Positions 32,984 through 41,968 of a stretch of DNA of 64,000 nucleotides are shown here, in pieces. This stretch comes from Acidocella aromatica (GTDB lineage Bacteria > Pseudomonadota > Alphaproteobacteria > Acetobacterales > Acetobacteraceae): the NCBI RefSeq assembly GCF_014201825.1, contig NZ_JACHFJ010000006.1, positions 62,001 through 126,000 on the forward strand, in the 5' to 3' direction. The number at the start of each line of letters is the position of its first letter. The first letter of the stretch is position 1. Made by a program: the position numbers and the translations under genes. A model generated the notes under the pieces. It was not told the origin of the DNA, made no database searches, and saw only the letters and a list, made by a program, of their open reading frames with translations.

Positions 32984-34162
32984 ATGTTCGGTATCAGCAG
33001 ACCCTTTGCCCATCACGACCATCCGAGCGAGATCGTCCGGCAATTCACGCCGAACTGGTTCACCGTGACGATGGGAACCGGCGTCTTGGCTCTGGCGCTC
33101 AACCAGTTTCCGCTGGCGCAACCGGCGCTGCACAGGCTGGGGGCGATCATCTGGCAGGCGAATATCGGTCTCTTCACCCTTTGCACCGTTCTGTATGTGG
33201 CGCGCTGGATCTTCTACCCCCATTCAGCGGTAAAGATCTTCAGCCATCCGGTCATGCCGATGTTCCTCGGCGCGATCCCGATGGGGCTTGCGACTATCGT
33301 CAACGGCTTCCTCGCCTTTGGCATCGGCGCCTATGGGGCGCAGGCGATCGCCATCGCCCAGGCTTTATGGTGGGTGGATGCCGGGCTTGCCGCCGGCATC
33401 GGGCTGCTGGTGCCGTACATGATGTTCACGCGGCAGGAACACAGCATCGAAAACATGACCGCCGTCTGGCTGCTGCCGATCGTGGCCTGCGAAGTGACCT
33501 CGGCAAGCGGCGGGCTGCTCGCGCCGCACTTGGCGGACCACATCGCCGCCGCGCATCTGCTGTTCACCTGTTATCTGTTCTGGGCGCTCTCGGTGCCGCT
33601 GGCCATGGGTATTCTGGTCATCCTGTTCCTGCGCCTGGTGCTGCATAAGCTGCCGCGGCGGGATATGGCGGTTTCCACATGGCTGGCCCTGGGCCCGCTT
33701 GGCACCGGCGCCCTGGCGCTGCTTGTGCTGGGGCATGACGCCCCGTCCATTCTGGGCGCTGTCGGCATGGCGGACATCGGCACCGTGGCGCAGGGGATCG
33801 GCCTGATCGGCGGGCTGGTGATCTGGGGTTACGGCGCTTGGTGGCTCGTGATGGCCGTGGCCATAACCTTCTCCTATCTGCGCGAGGGACTGCCCTTCAA
33901 CATGGGCTGGTGGGGCTTCACCTTCCCGCTGGGTGTGTTCACTCTGGCGACATTGAGCCTAGGGGGGCAGACCGGCATGAGCTTCTTCACCGTCCTCGGG
34001 GCAGTGCTGGTCGTCGCCCTCGTGGGGTTCTGGCTGATCGTCGCTACCCAGACCTTCATCGGCGCTTACAAGGGACATCTGTTCGCCGCCCCCTGCCTGA
34101 ACAGCGCTTCCAGACTCTCAAAGGAAACAGGGCTGCCGGCAGCAACGGCCTCCGCGCGTTGA
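32984..34162 (+). CDS. TDT-family transporter (TehA/sulfite exporter-like)
   Basis: 392 residues, about ten transmembrane helices. FTPNWFTVTMGTGVLALAL at residues ~21-39 is the family signature of TehA/Ssu1-type anion channels and exporters, and SYLREGLPFNMGWWGFTFPLGVF the later one. Substrates in the family include sulfite, malate and tellurite-linked anions; nearby sulfide-oxidation genes make sulfite plausible. AAGGA eight bases before ATG at 32984 decides the start; the longer frame from 32930 is rejected. Probably regulated by the LysR protein now separated from it by the transposon. Confidence 0.82.
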   Translation: MFGISRPFAHHDHPSEIVRQFTPNWFTVTMGTGVLALALNQFPLAQPALHRLGAIIWQANIGLFTLCTVLYVARWIFYPHSAVKIFSHPVMPMFLGAIPMGLATIVNGFLAFGIGAYGAQAIAIAQALWWVDAGLAAGIGLLVPYMMFTRQEHSIENMTAVWLLPIVACEVTSASGGLLAPHLADHIAAAHLLFTCYLFWALSVPLAMGILVILFLRLVLHKLPRRDMAVSTWLALGPLGTGALALLVLGHDAPSILGAVGMADIGTVAQGIGLIGGLVIWGYGAWWLVMAVAITFSYLREGLPFNMGWWGFTFPLGVFTLATLSLGGQTGMSFFTVLGAVLVVALVGFWLIVATQTFIGAYKGHLFAAPCLNSASRLSKETGLPAATASAR

Positions 34163-34198
34163 GGTGATGCTTAAAATGCCGGGCAGCGCATCAAGCCG

Positions 34199-34227
34199 TG
34201 ACGGGGAGGCTACGCACCTCCCCGTCA
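34199..34227. terminator. Bidirectional terminator-like hairpin
   Basis: TGACGGGGAGG and CCTCCCCGTCA form an 11-bp perfect stem with a 7-base loop between the convergent TDT and sqr genes. The T-tract is weak on both sides. Confidence 0.6.
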
Positions 34228-34236
34228 ACCATTTGT

Positions 34237-35523
34237 TTACGGCGTGCCGCTCTCATCCTCGAACTTATGAATATGAAGTTGATTCAGAAGATAGCGCTCA
34301 TAGAACGGCTCGCTCTTGCCGACCCTGATCTTGTGCAGGAAGTATTTCTCGAACCCGACCTTCGCCATATGCACCCATTTGCCGCGCGCCGCCCAGTTGG
34401 CGTTGCGCGGCGGAATCTGCGGCTGCGCCACGAAAACAACACCGCCATCGCCAAAATCGGCCAAGCATACGGCATTCCAGCTCGGCTTGGTATGAACCTC
34501 GTCACCGCGCAGCAGCGCGCCGATATTGCGCACCGTCGCCGTTACCATGGATTCGATCATGAAGCCGGTTTTGGGCACACCAACCGGCACGGGCGTTTTG
34601 CCCGTGGGCGGAATGGCGACGCAAACGCCGATTGAGAACACGTTGGGGAATTTCGGGTTACGCTGGTACGCATCGGCCTGGATGAAACCGCGCGGATTGG
34701 TCAGCCCCTCGATGCCGAACACCGCCTTCACACCACGGAACGCGGGCATCATCATCGAGTAGCTGAACGGCAGCTCATGGGCTGCCTTCAGGCTGGCGTC
34801 CTCGTTCAATTCCTCCACCACCATCTTGCCTTCGGTGATCTCCTTCACCCGGGCATTAGTGATCCATTTGATGTGGCGCTCGCGCAGTTCGCTCTCCATC
34901 AGGCCCTTGGTGTCGCCCACACCGTCCAGGCCAAGATGCCCGATATACGGTTCCGGGGTCACGAAGGTCATCGGCACCTTGTGGCGGAGTTTTCGTTTTT
35001 TCAGTTCCGTATCAAGGATAAAGGCAAACTCATAGGCCGGGCCGAAGCAGGACGCGCCCTGCACCGCGCCGATCACGATCGGCCCCGGATTTTCGCAGAA
35101 TTTCTCGAAGGAGGCATGGGCCTGCTCGGCATGGCCGGTCTCGCAGATGGATTGGGTAAATGCCTGCGGTCCGAGGCCTGGCACTTCGTCGAAGGCGAGT
35201 TCCGGCCCCGTGGCGATGACCAGATAGTCGTAAGCCACTGACCCGCCACCATTGAGCTCCACCCGATTTTCCTCGGGGCTTAGGCGCTTCGCCCCCTCGG
35301 TGACGAAGCGGATCTGCTTCTTCTCCATCACCTTGGTCAGGTCCACCTCGATATCCTTGCGCTGGCGCCAACCGATCGCGACCCAAGGATTGGAGGGATA
35401 GAACTGATAAGATGGCGCCTTGCCGATGACGGTGATATGATCCTCCGCTCGCAGATGTTCGGACATTTCATACGCCATCAGGGTTCCGCCCAACCCTGCG
35501 CCCAGTATCGCAATCTCTGCCAT
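34237..35523 (-). CDS. sqr: Sulfide:quinone oxidoreductase (type I)
   Basis: 428 residues, membrane-associated flavoprotein. FAD motif ILGAGLGGTLMAYEM at 6-20; the redox cysteines C127, C159 (QGASCFGPAYEF) and C353 (NAVCLADFGDGG) are all present, as in type I SQR. It oxidises H2S to polysulfide or glutathione persulfide and reduces the quinone pool. AAGGAA precedes the ATG. The BigR/SqrR-type operator lies about 45 bp upstream, shared with the divergent arsR gene. Confidence 0.93.
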   Translation of the reverse strand: MAEIAILGAGLGGTLMAYEMSEHLRAEDHITVIGKAPSYQFYPSNPWVAIGWRQRKDIEVDLTKVMEKKQIRFVTEGAKRLSPEENRVELNGGGSVAYDYLVIATGPELAFDEVPGLGPQAFTQSICETGHAEQAHASFEKFCENPGPIVIGAVQGASCFGPAYEFAFILDTELKKRKLRHKVPMTFVTPEPYIGHLGLDGVGDTKGLMESELRERHIKWITNARVKEITEGKMVVEELNEDASLKAAHELPFSYSMMMPAFRGVKAVFGIEGLTNPRGFIQADAYQRNPKFPNVFSIGVCVAIPPTGKTPVPVGVPKTGFMIESMVTATVRNIGALLRGDEVHTKPSWNAVCLADFGDGGVVFVAQPQIPPRNANWAARGKWVHMAKVGFEKYFLHKIRVGKSEPFYERYLLNQLHIHKFEDESGTP

Positions 35524-35569
35524 TGGTTCGTTTCCTTGTTATATTTTCGTATTGCAGTTATATTCTAAA

Positions 35570-35593
35570 ATTCGTATATTCGCAATAATGAAT
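35570..35593. promoter_or_regulatory. BigR/SqrR-type operator, copy 2
   Basis: ATTC-GCAATAAT-GAAT at 35578-35593 within a 24-bp block that differs from the 18489-18512 block at one base. It overlaps the start codon of the ArsR-family gene and sits between it and sqr, which fits autorepression and control of both directions. Confidence 0.78.
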
Positions 35594-35932
35594 ATTGATC
35601 CAAAAGTCATGCACAATGCCGCCGGCCAGGCGAGTGAACTGCTGAAGTCACTCTCCAATCCACATCGGCTGATGATCCTTTGCCAACTGCTGGAAGGGGA
35701 GCGTTCAGTCGGCGAGTTGGCGGCGTTTTTGGATCTGCGCAGCTCCACGGTATCGCAGCATCTGGCGCTGCTGCGGCGGGAAGGGCTAGTTGCCGCCAGG
35801 CGCGAGGCCCAGACGATCTATTACGGCATCGTCAGCCCCCCTGCCCGGCGGATTTTGATAACGCTGTTCGAGTTTTTCTGCGTGCCGGATGCACTGTGCG
35901 GCGGCGAGGCGGCTCCCACCAACGAGCAATAA
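35588..35932 (+). CDS. bigR: ArsR-family persulfide-sensing repressor (BigR/SqrR-like)
   Basis: 114 residues, winged helix-turn-helix (SSTVSQHLALLRREGLV at 52-68). Two cysteines, C32 (LMILCQLLEGE) and C98 (FFCVPDALC), occupy the places of the redox pair that forms a tetrasulfide link in SqrR/BigR; a further Cys is at 104. Start at 35588 lies inside the operator; ATG at 35609 is an alternative, and neither has a clear ribosome-binding sequence, so a leaderless mRNA is possible. Likely represses sqr, its own operon and the trxC operon. Confidence 0.85.
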   Translation: MNIDPKVMHNAAGQASELLKSLSNPHRLMILCQLLEGERSVGELAAFLDLRSSTVSQHLALLRREGLVAARREAQTIYYGIVSPPARRILITLFEFFCVPDALCGGEAAPTNEQ

Positions 35933-35943
35933 AGGAAACGGAA

Positions 35944-36276
35944 ATGCTGTTCTTTACCGGGAAAAAGAAAGATCTGCGCGACTTCACGCCCAAGGAGCTG
36001 GAAACAGCTCTGGCCAAGGGCGAGGTGATTCTGGTGGATGTGCGCGAGCACGCCGAGCATCAGGCCGCATGCATCGAGGGCGCGATCTGCCATCCGCTCT
36101 CCAGCTTCGACCCCAACACTCTGCCCGAGGGCGATATCGTGCTGCATTGCGGCGTGGGCAAGCGCTCGGCCATGGCGGCGGAGAAATGCGCCAAGGCGGG
36201 CGTGAAGATCGCCGGGCATCTGGCGGGTGGCCTTAACGCCTGGGCTCAGGCGGGCCTGCCCGTCAAACGCCGCTAA
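35944..36276 (+). CDS. Single-domain rhodanese
   Basis: 110 residues. A rhodanese domain with the active-site loop CGVGKRS (Cys near residue 66) and LAGGLNAWAQAGLPV at the end. It transfers sulfane sulfur between persulfides and acceptors such as thiosulfate or glutathione. AAAGGAAACGGAA precedes the ATG, 11 bases after the regulator stop, so it is co-transcribed with it. A longer open frame from 35680 in the same frame is not the gene start. Confidence 0.9.
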   Translation: MLFFTGKKKDLRDFTPKELETALAKGEVILVDVREHAEHQAACIEGAICHPLSSFDPNTLPEGDIVLHCGVGKRSAMAAEKCAKAGVKIAGHLAGGLNAWAQAGLPVKRR

Positions 36277-36294
36277 AACTTCACGGGAGTCGCC

Positions 36295-37284
36295 ATGTCC
36301 ATCTTGCGCTGGGCCTTTGCCCTGGGCGTGTGCGCCGCTGCGTCGGCGCAGGCGCAGCCAGCCAGCTTTACCGTCGCCACGGCCAGCATCGCCGACCAGA
36401 AAGCCGTGTTTGCCACGGTGGAGGCGGCGCATGTTGTCCCGGCGCGGGCACGCATTGGCGGCACCCTTACCTCTTACGAGGTGAAGTATGGCGACAGCGT
36501 ACAGGCAGGCCAGCGGATCGCCATGATTGCCGACCCGGCCATGATCCAGCAACTTCAGACGCTGGATGCCGGCATCGCCGCCGCCAGGGCGCAACTCGCC
36601 CAGGCCAATATCGATTTCGCCCGCGCGCAGAAGCTGATCCTGACGGGCGCTGTATCGCGCGCGGTGTACGACCAGGCGCAGACAGGCGTTTCCGTCGCCA
36701 CTTCCACGCTGAAGGCGAAGCGAGCGGAACGCGACACGCTGGCGCAGCAGATCAATGAAGGTGCCGTGTACGCCCCGGTGGCGGGGCGTGTGCTGCTTAC
36801 CCCGCTGACCCAGGGCACGGTGGTGCAGGCGGGTGACAGCGTGGCGAGCATCGCCGAACAGGATTACGTGCTACGGCTCGATGTACCCGAGCATCATATC
36901 GATTACCTGCATGTGGGCGATATGGTGCGCGTGGCTGGAGACAAGCCGCTCTTTGCCAAAATCGTGCTGGTCTATCCGCAGGTGGCCAACGGCCGGGTGG
37001 AAGCCGACGCCATCGCGCCCGATGTCGGCGATTATTTCGTCGGCCAGCGCATTGAGGTGTGGGTTTATGTTGGCTCACGCCCTGGCGTCGTCGTTCCCGC
37101 CAGCTTCATCGATACGCGCTTCGGCCTGGACTATGCCGATCTGCGCGCGCCTGATGGTCATGCCATCGCCGTGCCCGTTCAGCGCGGCATGCCACAACCC
37201 ACGCCGGAGTTGCCGGACGGCGTGGAAATCCTCTCCGGGCTGAAGACTGGCGATGTCCTGCTGCCGCCGGGCAGCGCACCATGA
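36295..37284 (+). CDS. RND efflux periplasmic adaptor (membrane fusion protein)
   Basis: 329 residues. N-terminal signal peptide (MSILRWAFALGVCAAASAQA), barrel-sandwich/lipoyl halves (YEVKYGDSVQAGQRIAMI and GRVLLTPLTQGTVVQAGD) around a short coiled coil (~90-155). Links the inner-membrane pump encoded next to an outer-membrane channel, which is not encoded here. Overlaps the pump gene by four bases. Confidence 0.88.
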   Translation: MSILRWAFALGVCAAASAQAQPASFTVATASIADQKAVFATVEAAHVVPARARIGGTLTSYEVKYGDSVQAGQRIAMIADPAMIQQLQTLDAGIAAARAQLAQANIDFARAQKLILTGAVSRAVYDQAQTGVSVATSTLKAKRAERDTLAQQINEGAVYAPVAGRVLLTPLTQGTVVQAGDSVASIAEQDYVLRLDVPEHHIDYLHVGDMVRVAGDKPLFAKIVLVYPQVANGRVEADAIAPDVGDYFVGQRIEVWVYVGSRPGVVVPASFIDTRFGLDYADLRAPDGHAIAVPVQRGMPQPTPELPDGVEILSGLKTGDVLLPPGSAP

Positions 37285-40200
37285 GCCTTGGCATTTCCGG
37301 CGCGCTCACCCAGCGCTTCATCCGCTCGCCGCTCACGCCGCTCTTCCTTATTGCGGCGGTGATCTGCGGGCTGATCGCCCTGGCCACCATCCCGCGCGAG
37401 GAAGACCCGCAAATCCACGTCCCGATGGTGGACGTAATGGTGAACACCGACGGGCTGAAAGCCTCGGACGCGGTGGAGCTGGTGACCAAGCCGCTGGAGG
37501 TGGTGCTGCGCGGCGTGCCAGGCATTGAGCATATCTACTCCTACACGGTGGATAACCACGTCACCGTCGTGGCGCGCTTCGTCGTCGGCACCAATGAGGA
37601 CAAGGCGGTTCTGCTGGTCAACGACAAGATCCGCGACAATATGAACCGCATTCCCGTCGGTATCCCCGCGCCGATGATCGTGGGGCGCGGGATCGACGAC
37701 GTCGCCATCCTCACCTTAACGCTCACCCCCAAGCCCGAGGCCGCCAATCGCTGGGATGCGGGTGCGCTGACCCAGCTGGCCCAGAAACTGCAAGGCGAGC
37801 TGATCAAGATCCCCAATGTCGGGATCACCTATATCTCGGGTGAGGACCCGGAACAGATCCGCATCGAGCCCGACCCGGAAAAACTGGCGCTGTATGGCGT
37901 AACGCTGCAACAGCTCGTGGCGCGGGTGCAGGAGGCGAATGACGTGTTCTCCGCCGGTGCGCTGCGCGATGCCGGGCGGATGCAGGGCGTGGATGCCGGG
38001 CAAACGCTGGACGGCATCCCGGATATCGGGTTGCTGCTCGTCACCACGCGCGACGACCGCCCGGTTTATGTGCGCGACGTGGCGCAGGTGGTGTTCGGCC
38101 CCGCGCCGCAGGAGGAACGCGTCTGGGCCTTCAACCGTGACAAAGCAGGCTGGGGCCGCGCCCCCGCCGTCACCCTGGCCGTGGCCAAGATCGCGGGCTC
38201 CAACGCTGTGAATGTGGCCAATGCCGTGCTGGCGCAGGTGAAGACGCTGCAAGGCCAGCTGATCCCCGGCGACATCCGCGTGGAGGTGACGCGCGATTAC
38301 GGCCAGACGGCGACACAGAAAGCCAATGAGCTGCTGTTCCATCTGGCACTCGCCACCATCTCCATCATCCTGCTGATCGGCTTTGCCCTTGGCTGGCGCG
38401 AAGCCGCGGTGACGGCGGTGGTGATTCCCTCCACCATCCTGCTTACACTCTTCGGCGCCGAGATGATGGGCTACACCATCAACCGCGTCTCGCTCTTCGC
38501 GCTGATCTTCGCCATCGGTATCCTGGTGGATGACGCCATCGTCGTGATTGAGAACATCACCCGCCATTGGGCGATGCAGGATGGCCGCCCGCGCATGCAG
38601 GCGGCCATCGAGGCAGTGGCGGAAGTCGGCAACCCCACTATCGTCGCCACGCTCACCGTCATCACCGCGCTGCTGCCGATGCTGTTCGTGAGCGGGCTGA
38701 TGGGGCCGTATATGTCGCCGATTCCGGCGGTGGCCTCGGTGGCCATGGCGTTCTCGTTTTTCGTCGCCATGATCATCGCGCCCTGGCTGACACTGAAATT
38801 CGCCGGCGGCTTCTCCGCCAAGCCGGGACACGATGCGCACGAACACGGCCTGCTGGGGCGGCTGTATCTGCGCGCCGCCATGCCGCTGCTGAAAACCCGA
38901 AAGCGGGCCCTGCGTTTTCTGCTGCTGGTCGGCGGCGCCACCATCCTGGCCTGCTCGCTGTTCTATTTCGATCTGGTCAAGGTCAAGCTTCTGCCGTTTG
39001 ACAACAAGTCAGAGCTGGACGTGGTGTTGGACCTGCCTCCAGGTGCGGCGCTGGAGGATACCGAGCGCACGCTACTCGCGGCCGCGCGCATCGCGGGCCA
39101 GATGAAGGAAGTGACCTCAATGCAGGTCTATGCCGGCACCTCGGCGCCATTCGACTTCAACGGCTTGGTCCGCCATTACTATGCGCGCCAGTCGCCCGAT
39201 CAGGGCGAGTTGCACATCGTGCTGGTCAACAAGGATGACCGCTCGCGCCAGAGCCATGCCATTGCCGTCGCGTTGCGCCAGGCGCTGGACAAGGAGATTC
39301 CGCTGCCACCCGGCGGGGTGATCAAGGTGGTCGAGGTGCCACCCGGCCCGCCGGTCTTCGCCTCGCTGCTGGCGGAGATCTACGGCCCGACGCTGGAGAT
39401 GCGCCGCGCCGAGGCGGAGCGCGTGAAGGCGGTGTTCAAATCCATCCCATTCATTGTGGATGTGGATGACAGCTACCACCTGCCGCCGCCGCGCTTGCAG
39501 ATCACCGTCAACCAGGACGAGCTGGAATATTTCCGCGTGCAGCAGGCCGATGTGAACCAGACCCTGCGCGATCTCTTTCTGGGTGAGAGCATCGGCTACT
39601 CCTATCGCGGCACAGACCGGCCGCCGCTGAACATTACCATCGGTCTTCCCAAGACCGGCCTGACCTGGAACCAGGCCGTGGCCGATACACCGGTGCCCGC
39701 CAACACCCTGCCCGGCGCGCGCGGCGTAGTGGAGTTGGGCGAGATCGTCTCGGCGCAAAATACGCAAGGCTCGCCCCTGATCTTCCGCCGCGACGGGCAT
39801 TTTACCGAGATGGTCACCGCCGAGCTTGCGGGTAAATTCGAAGCGCCGATCTACGGCATGTTCGCCGTGGATTCCGCCATCGAGAAATCCGCCTGGACAG
39901 GCCTGCCCAAACCCAAGATCCGCTTCTTCAGCCAGCCAAAGAATGAAGCCAAACCCTCCCTGCTATGGGATGGCGAATGGCAGATCACCTACGTCACCTT
40001 CCGCGATATGGGGCTGGCCTTTGGCGTCGCCATTCTGGGCATCTATGTTCTTGTGGTGGCGCAGTTCGGCAGCTTCAAGCTGCCACTGGTGGTGCTCACG
40101 CCAATCCCGCTGACGCTGATCGGCATCATGCTCGGCCATTGGCTGCTGGGGGCGGATTTCACCGCCACATCGATGATTGGCTTCATCGCGCTTGCGGGCA

Positions 40201-40505
40201 TAATCGTGCGCAACTCCATCCTGCTGGTGGATTTCATCCGCCACCGCATGAGCCCCGAGCGCCCCCTGCGTGACGTGCTGCTGGAAGCAGGGGCAATCCG
40301 CATCAAGCCGATCTTCCTCACCGCGCTCGCCGCCATTATCAGCGCCTCCACCATTCTCTCGGACCCGATCTTCCAAGGGCTGGCAACGGCGCTGTTGTTC
40401 GGCCTGATCTCCTCTACATTGCTGACCGTGCTCGTCATCCCGGCGATCTATGTGGTGCTACGCGATGACGGCCGTCCCGCCACTCCATCACATCAGGACG
40501 GTTAA
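37281..40505 (+). CDS. RND-family multidrug/hydrophobe efflux pump (HAE1-like)
   Basis: 1074 residues with the RND layout of helix 1, large periplasmic loop, six helices, second loop and five helices. Helix 4 holds GILVDDAIVVIEN with the paired aspartates for proton translocation. The substrate is not evident. It is the end of the operon bigR-rhodanese-adaptor-pump, so it is probably induced by persulfide stress, an unusual setting for such a pump. No outer-membrane partner adjacent. Confidence 0.9.
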   Translation: MSLGISGALTQRFIRSPLTPLFLIAAVICGLIALATIPREEDPQIHVPMVDVMVNTDGLKASDAVELVTKPLEVVLRGVPGIEHIYSYTVDNHVTVVARFVVGTNEDKAVLLVNDKIRDNMNRIPVGIPAPMIVGRGIDDVAILTLTLTPKPEAANRWDAGALTQLAQKLQGELIKIPNVGITYISGEDPEQIRIEPDPEKLALYGVTLQQLVARVQEANDVFSAGALRDAGRMQGVDAGQTLDGIPDIGLLLVTTRDDRPVYVRDVAQVVFGPAPQEERVWAFNRDKAGWGRAPAVTLAVAKIAGSNAVNVANAVLAQVKTLQGQLIPGDIRVEVTRDYGQTATQKANELLFHLALATISIILLIGFALGWREAAVTAVVIPSTILLTLFGAEMMGYTINRVSLFALIFAIGILVDDAIVVIENITRHWAMQDGRPRMQAAIEAVAEVGNPTIVATLTVITALLPMLFVSGLMGPYMSPIPAVASVAMAFSFFVAMIIAPWLTLKFAGGFSAKPGHDAHEHGLLGRLYLRAAMPLLKTRKRALRFLLLVGGATILACSLFYFDLVKVKLLPFDNKSELDVVLDLPPGAALEDTERTLLAAARIAGQMKEVTSMQVYAGTSAPFDFNGLVRHYYARQSPDQGELHIVLVNKDDRSRQSHAIAVALRQALDKEIPLPPGGVIKVVEVPPGPPVFASLLAEIYGPTLEMRRAEAERVKAVFKSIPFIVDVDDSYHLPPPRLQITVNQDELEYFRVQQADVNQTLRDLFLGESIGYSYRGTDRPPLNITIGLPKTGLTWNQAVADTPVPANTLPGARGVVELGEIVSAQNTQGSPLIFRRDGHFTEMVTAELAGKFEAPIYGMFAVDSAIEKSAWTGLPKPKIRFFSQPKNEAKPSLLWDGEWQITYVTFRDMGLAFGVAILGIYVLVVAQFGSFKLPLVVLTPIPLTLIGIMLGHWLLGADFTATSMIGFIALAGIIVRNSILLVDFIRHRMSPERPLRDVLLEAGAIRIKPIFLTALAAIISASTILSDPIFQGLATALLFGLISSTLLTVLVIPAIYVVLRDDGRPATPSHQDG

Positions 40506-41227
40506 CCTGCCATAGCACCGGTGTGCATGCGACTTGCCGGAACGCAAACTGTCGAGGCCAGCCGATCCCTCAGCATAGCCATCCGCCACCAAGATCGACA
40601 AGGCAATATAAGCCATATATGTGCTTTGCATCGGGCCGTAGAACGGGAGCTCTCAGCAGCCGCAGCAACACAGCTCGGGACATCAGGGCTGGGCTTCTTG
40701 TCCAGCCCTGATCGTGAATCACACCCCGGACACATCAAGAAAGCGCTAAAACCATACCTGTAGCGCGTATGCCAACGGGAAGTTTGATAAGCCAACGCAG
40801 TTAATTGCGAAGTGATTGGCCTGATTTTTCTGTAACCGTTCTTCGAAAAGCTATCCTGCGCACCATAGACGGCCTGGGTACCCATGACGGCAATTCACGC
40901 CCGCCTGGGCCGAGCGGATCGTCAACTGTATTTTCATATATCCCAACTGACAAACATCATGATTGCCATGAAACTTTTATCAGAAGCTGGGAGCCATGAT
41001 TTTTGACTATCTAGGATCGACATCAGTTGGACAATCTTCATGCCACATAGACGAAAAAGTTGCCACCCTGGCTTTAGCAAGGTGGCACACCAAGCTTCCC
41101 CAGCCCGGCAATTGCACCTCTCACGTTAATTCTCAGCACGAATCAACAAAATTGATCCCGCGCAACGCGTCTCTCGCAATGCTCTGATATTAAAACGCTT
41201 ACGGTCGTTTTCCTTACGGAGAAGCCA
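40506..41227. other. 722-bp gap without a convincing gene; holds two hairpins
   Basis: A perfect 11-bp hairpin (ATCAGGGCTGG / CCAGCCCTGAT, 40682-40712) lies 176 bases after the pump stop and may terminate that operon. A second, TGCCACC/GGTGGCA at 41061-41087, precedes the flavin reductase gene. Open frames here have no recognisable family or coding character; decayed DNA is possible. Confidence 0.4.
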
Positions 41228-41836
41228 ATGAAGTCCTTTCCGCTCAATCGGGCTTTTACTTTGCTTGAACCTGGGCCTGTTGTCTTGGTCACGACGCATG
41301 ACGGGCATCGCGACAACGTGATGACCATCAGCTGGACGATGGTCCTCGATTTCGCGCCCCGTTTCGCGATCACCACCGGTCCGTGGAATTATTCATGGAA
41401 CGCTCTCGAGAAGACGCGCGAATGCGTCCTCGCGGTTCCACCTGCAGACATGCTCGACACGGTGGTCGGCATAGGTCTGTGTTCCGGCAAGGATACCGAC
41501 AAGTTCGTTAAATTCGGCCTCACACGGGTGAAAGCCAGCCATGTGGGCGCCCCCCTTATCGGTGATTGTCTGGCGAATATCGAATGCCGTGTGGTCGAGA
41601 TCATCGACCAGTATGGCATCGTCATCCTTGAAGGGGTTGCTGCCCATATTGATCTGAAACGCAAGGACCGGCGAATTCTTCATGCAATTGGCGATGGCAC
41701 CTTCACAACCGACGGACAGGTACTGGACCGGCGGAAGATGATGCGTCCCAAACTACCTGATAGTGTCCTGTCCCCAACGAGGGTGCCGGTCTACGGCGTC
41801 GGCCAACCTGCCCCACCATCCAGCGGAGGAAGATAG
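41228..41836 (+). CDS. Flavin reductase-like (FMN-binding split-barrel) protein
   Basis: 202 residues. The first half (PGPVVLVTTHDGHRDNVMTI, then NYSWNALEKTRECVLAVP) is the FMN-binding split barrel of the flavin reductase-like family; members reduce FMN or act as FMN-dependent oxidoreductases. GGAG lies eight bases before ATG. No neighbour indicates the partner. The last 25 residues are Pro-rich. Confidence 0.8.
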   Translation: MKSFPLNRAFTLLEPGPVVLVTTHDGHRDNVMTISWTMVLDFAPRFAITTGPWNYSWNALEKTRECVLAVPPADMLDTVVGIGLCSGKDTDKFVKFGLTRVKASHVGAPLIGDCLANIECRVVEIIDQYGIVILEGVAAHIDLKRKDRRILHAIGDGTFTTDGQVLDRRKMMRPKLPDSVLSPTRVPVYGVGQPAPPSSGGR

Positions 41837-41968
41837 GGCACACGTTGAAGGCAAGATCGCGGTCGTCAGCAGGGAGATTTTTATACCAGCGACGCGAACA
41901 ATTCTATGATGCCATGCAATGGCTCTACGGTTGGCGTGCGGAGGACCGCCTGAGAACGGCAGCATCGT

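Noticed and set aside
40502-40885. Minus-strand 127-codon frame after the RND pump
   Set aside because: Considered as a transposase remnant but no catalytic or zinc motif could be found.
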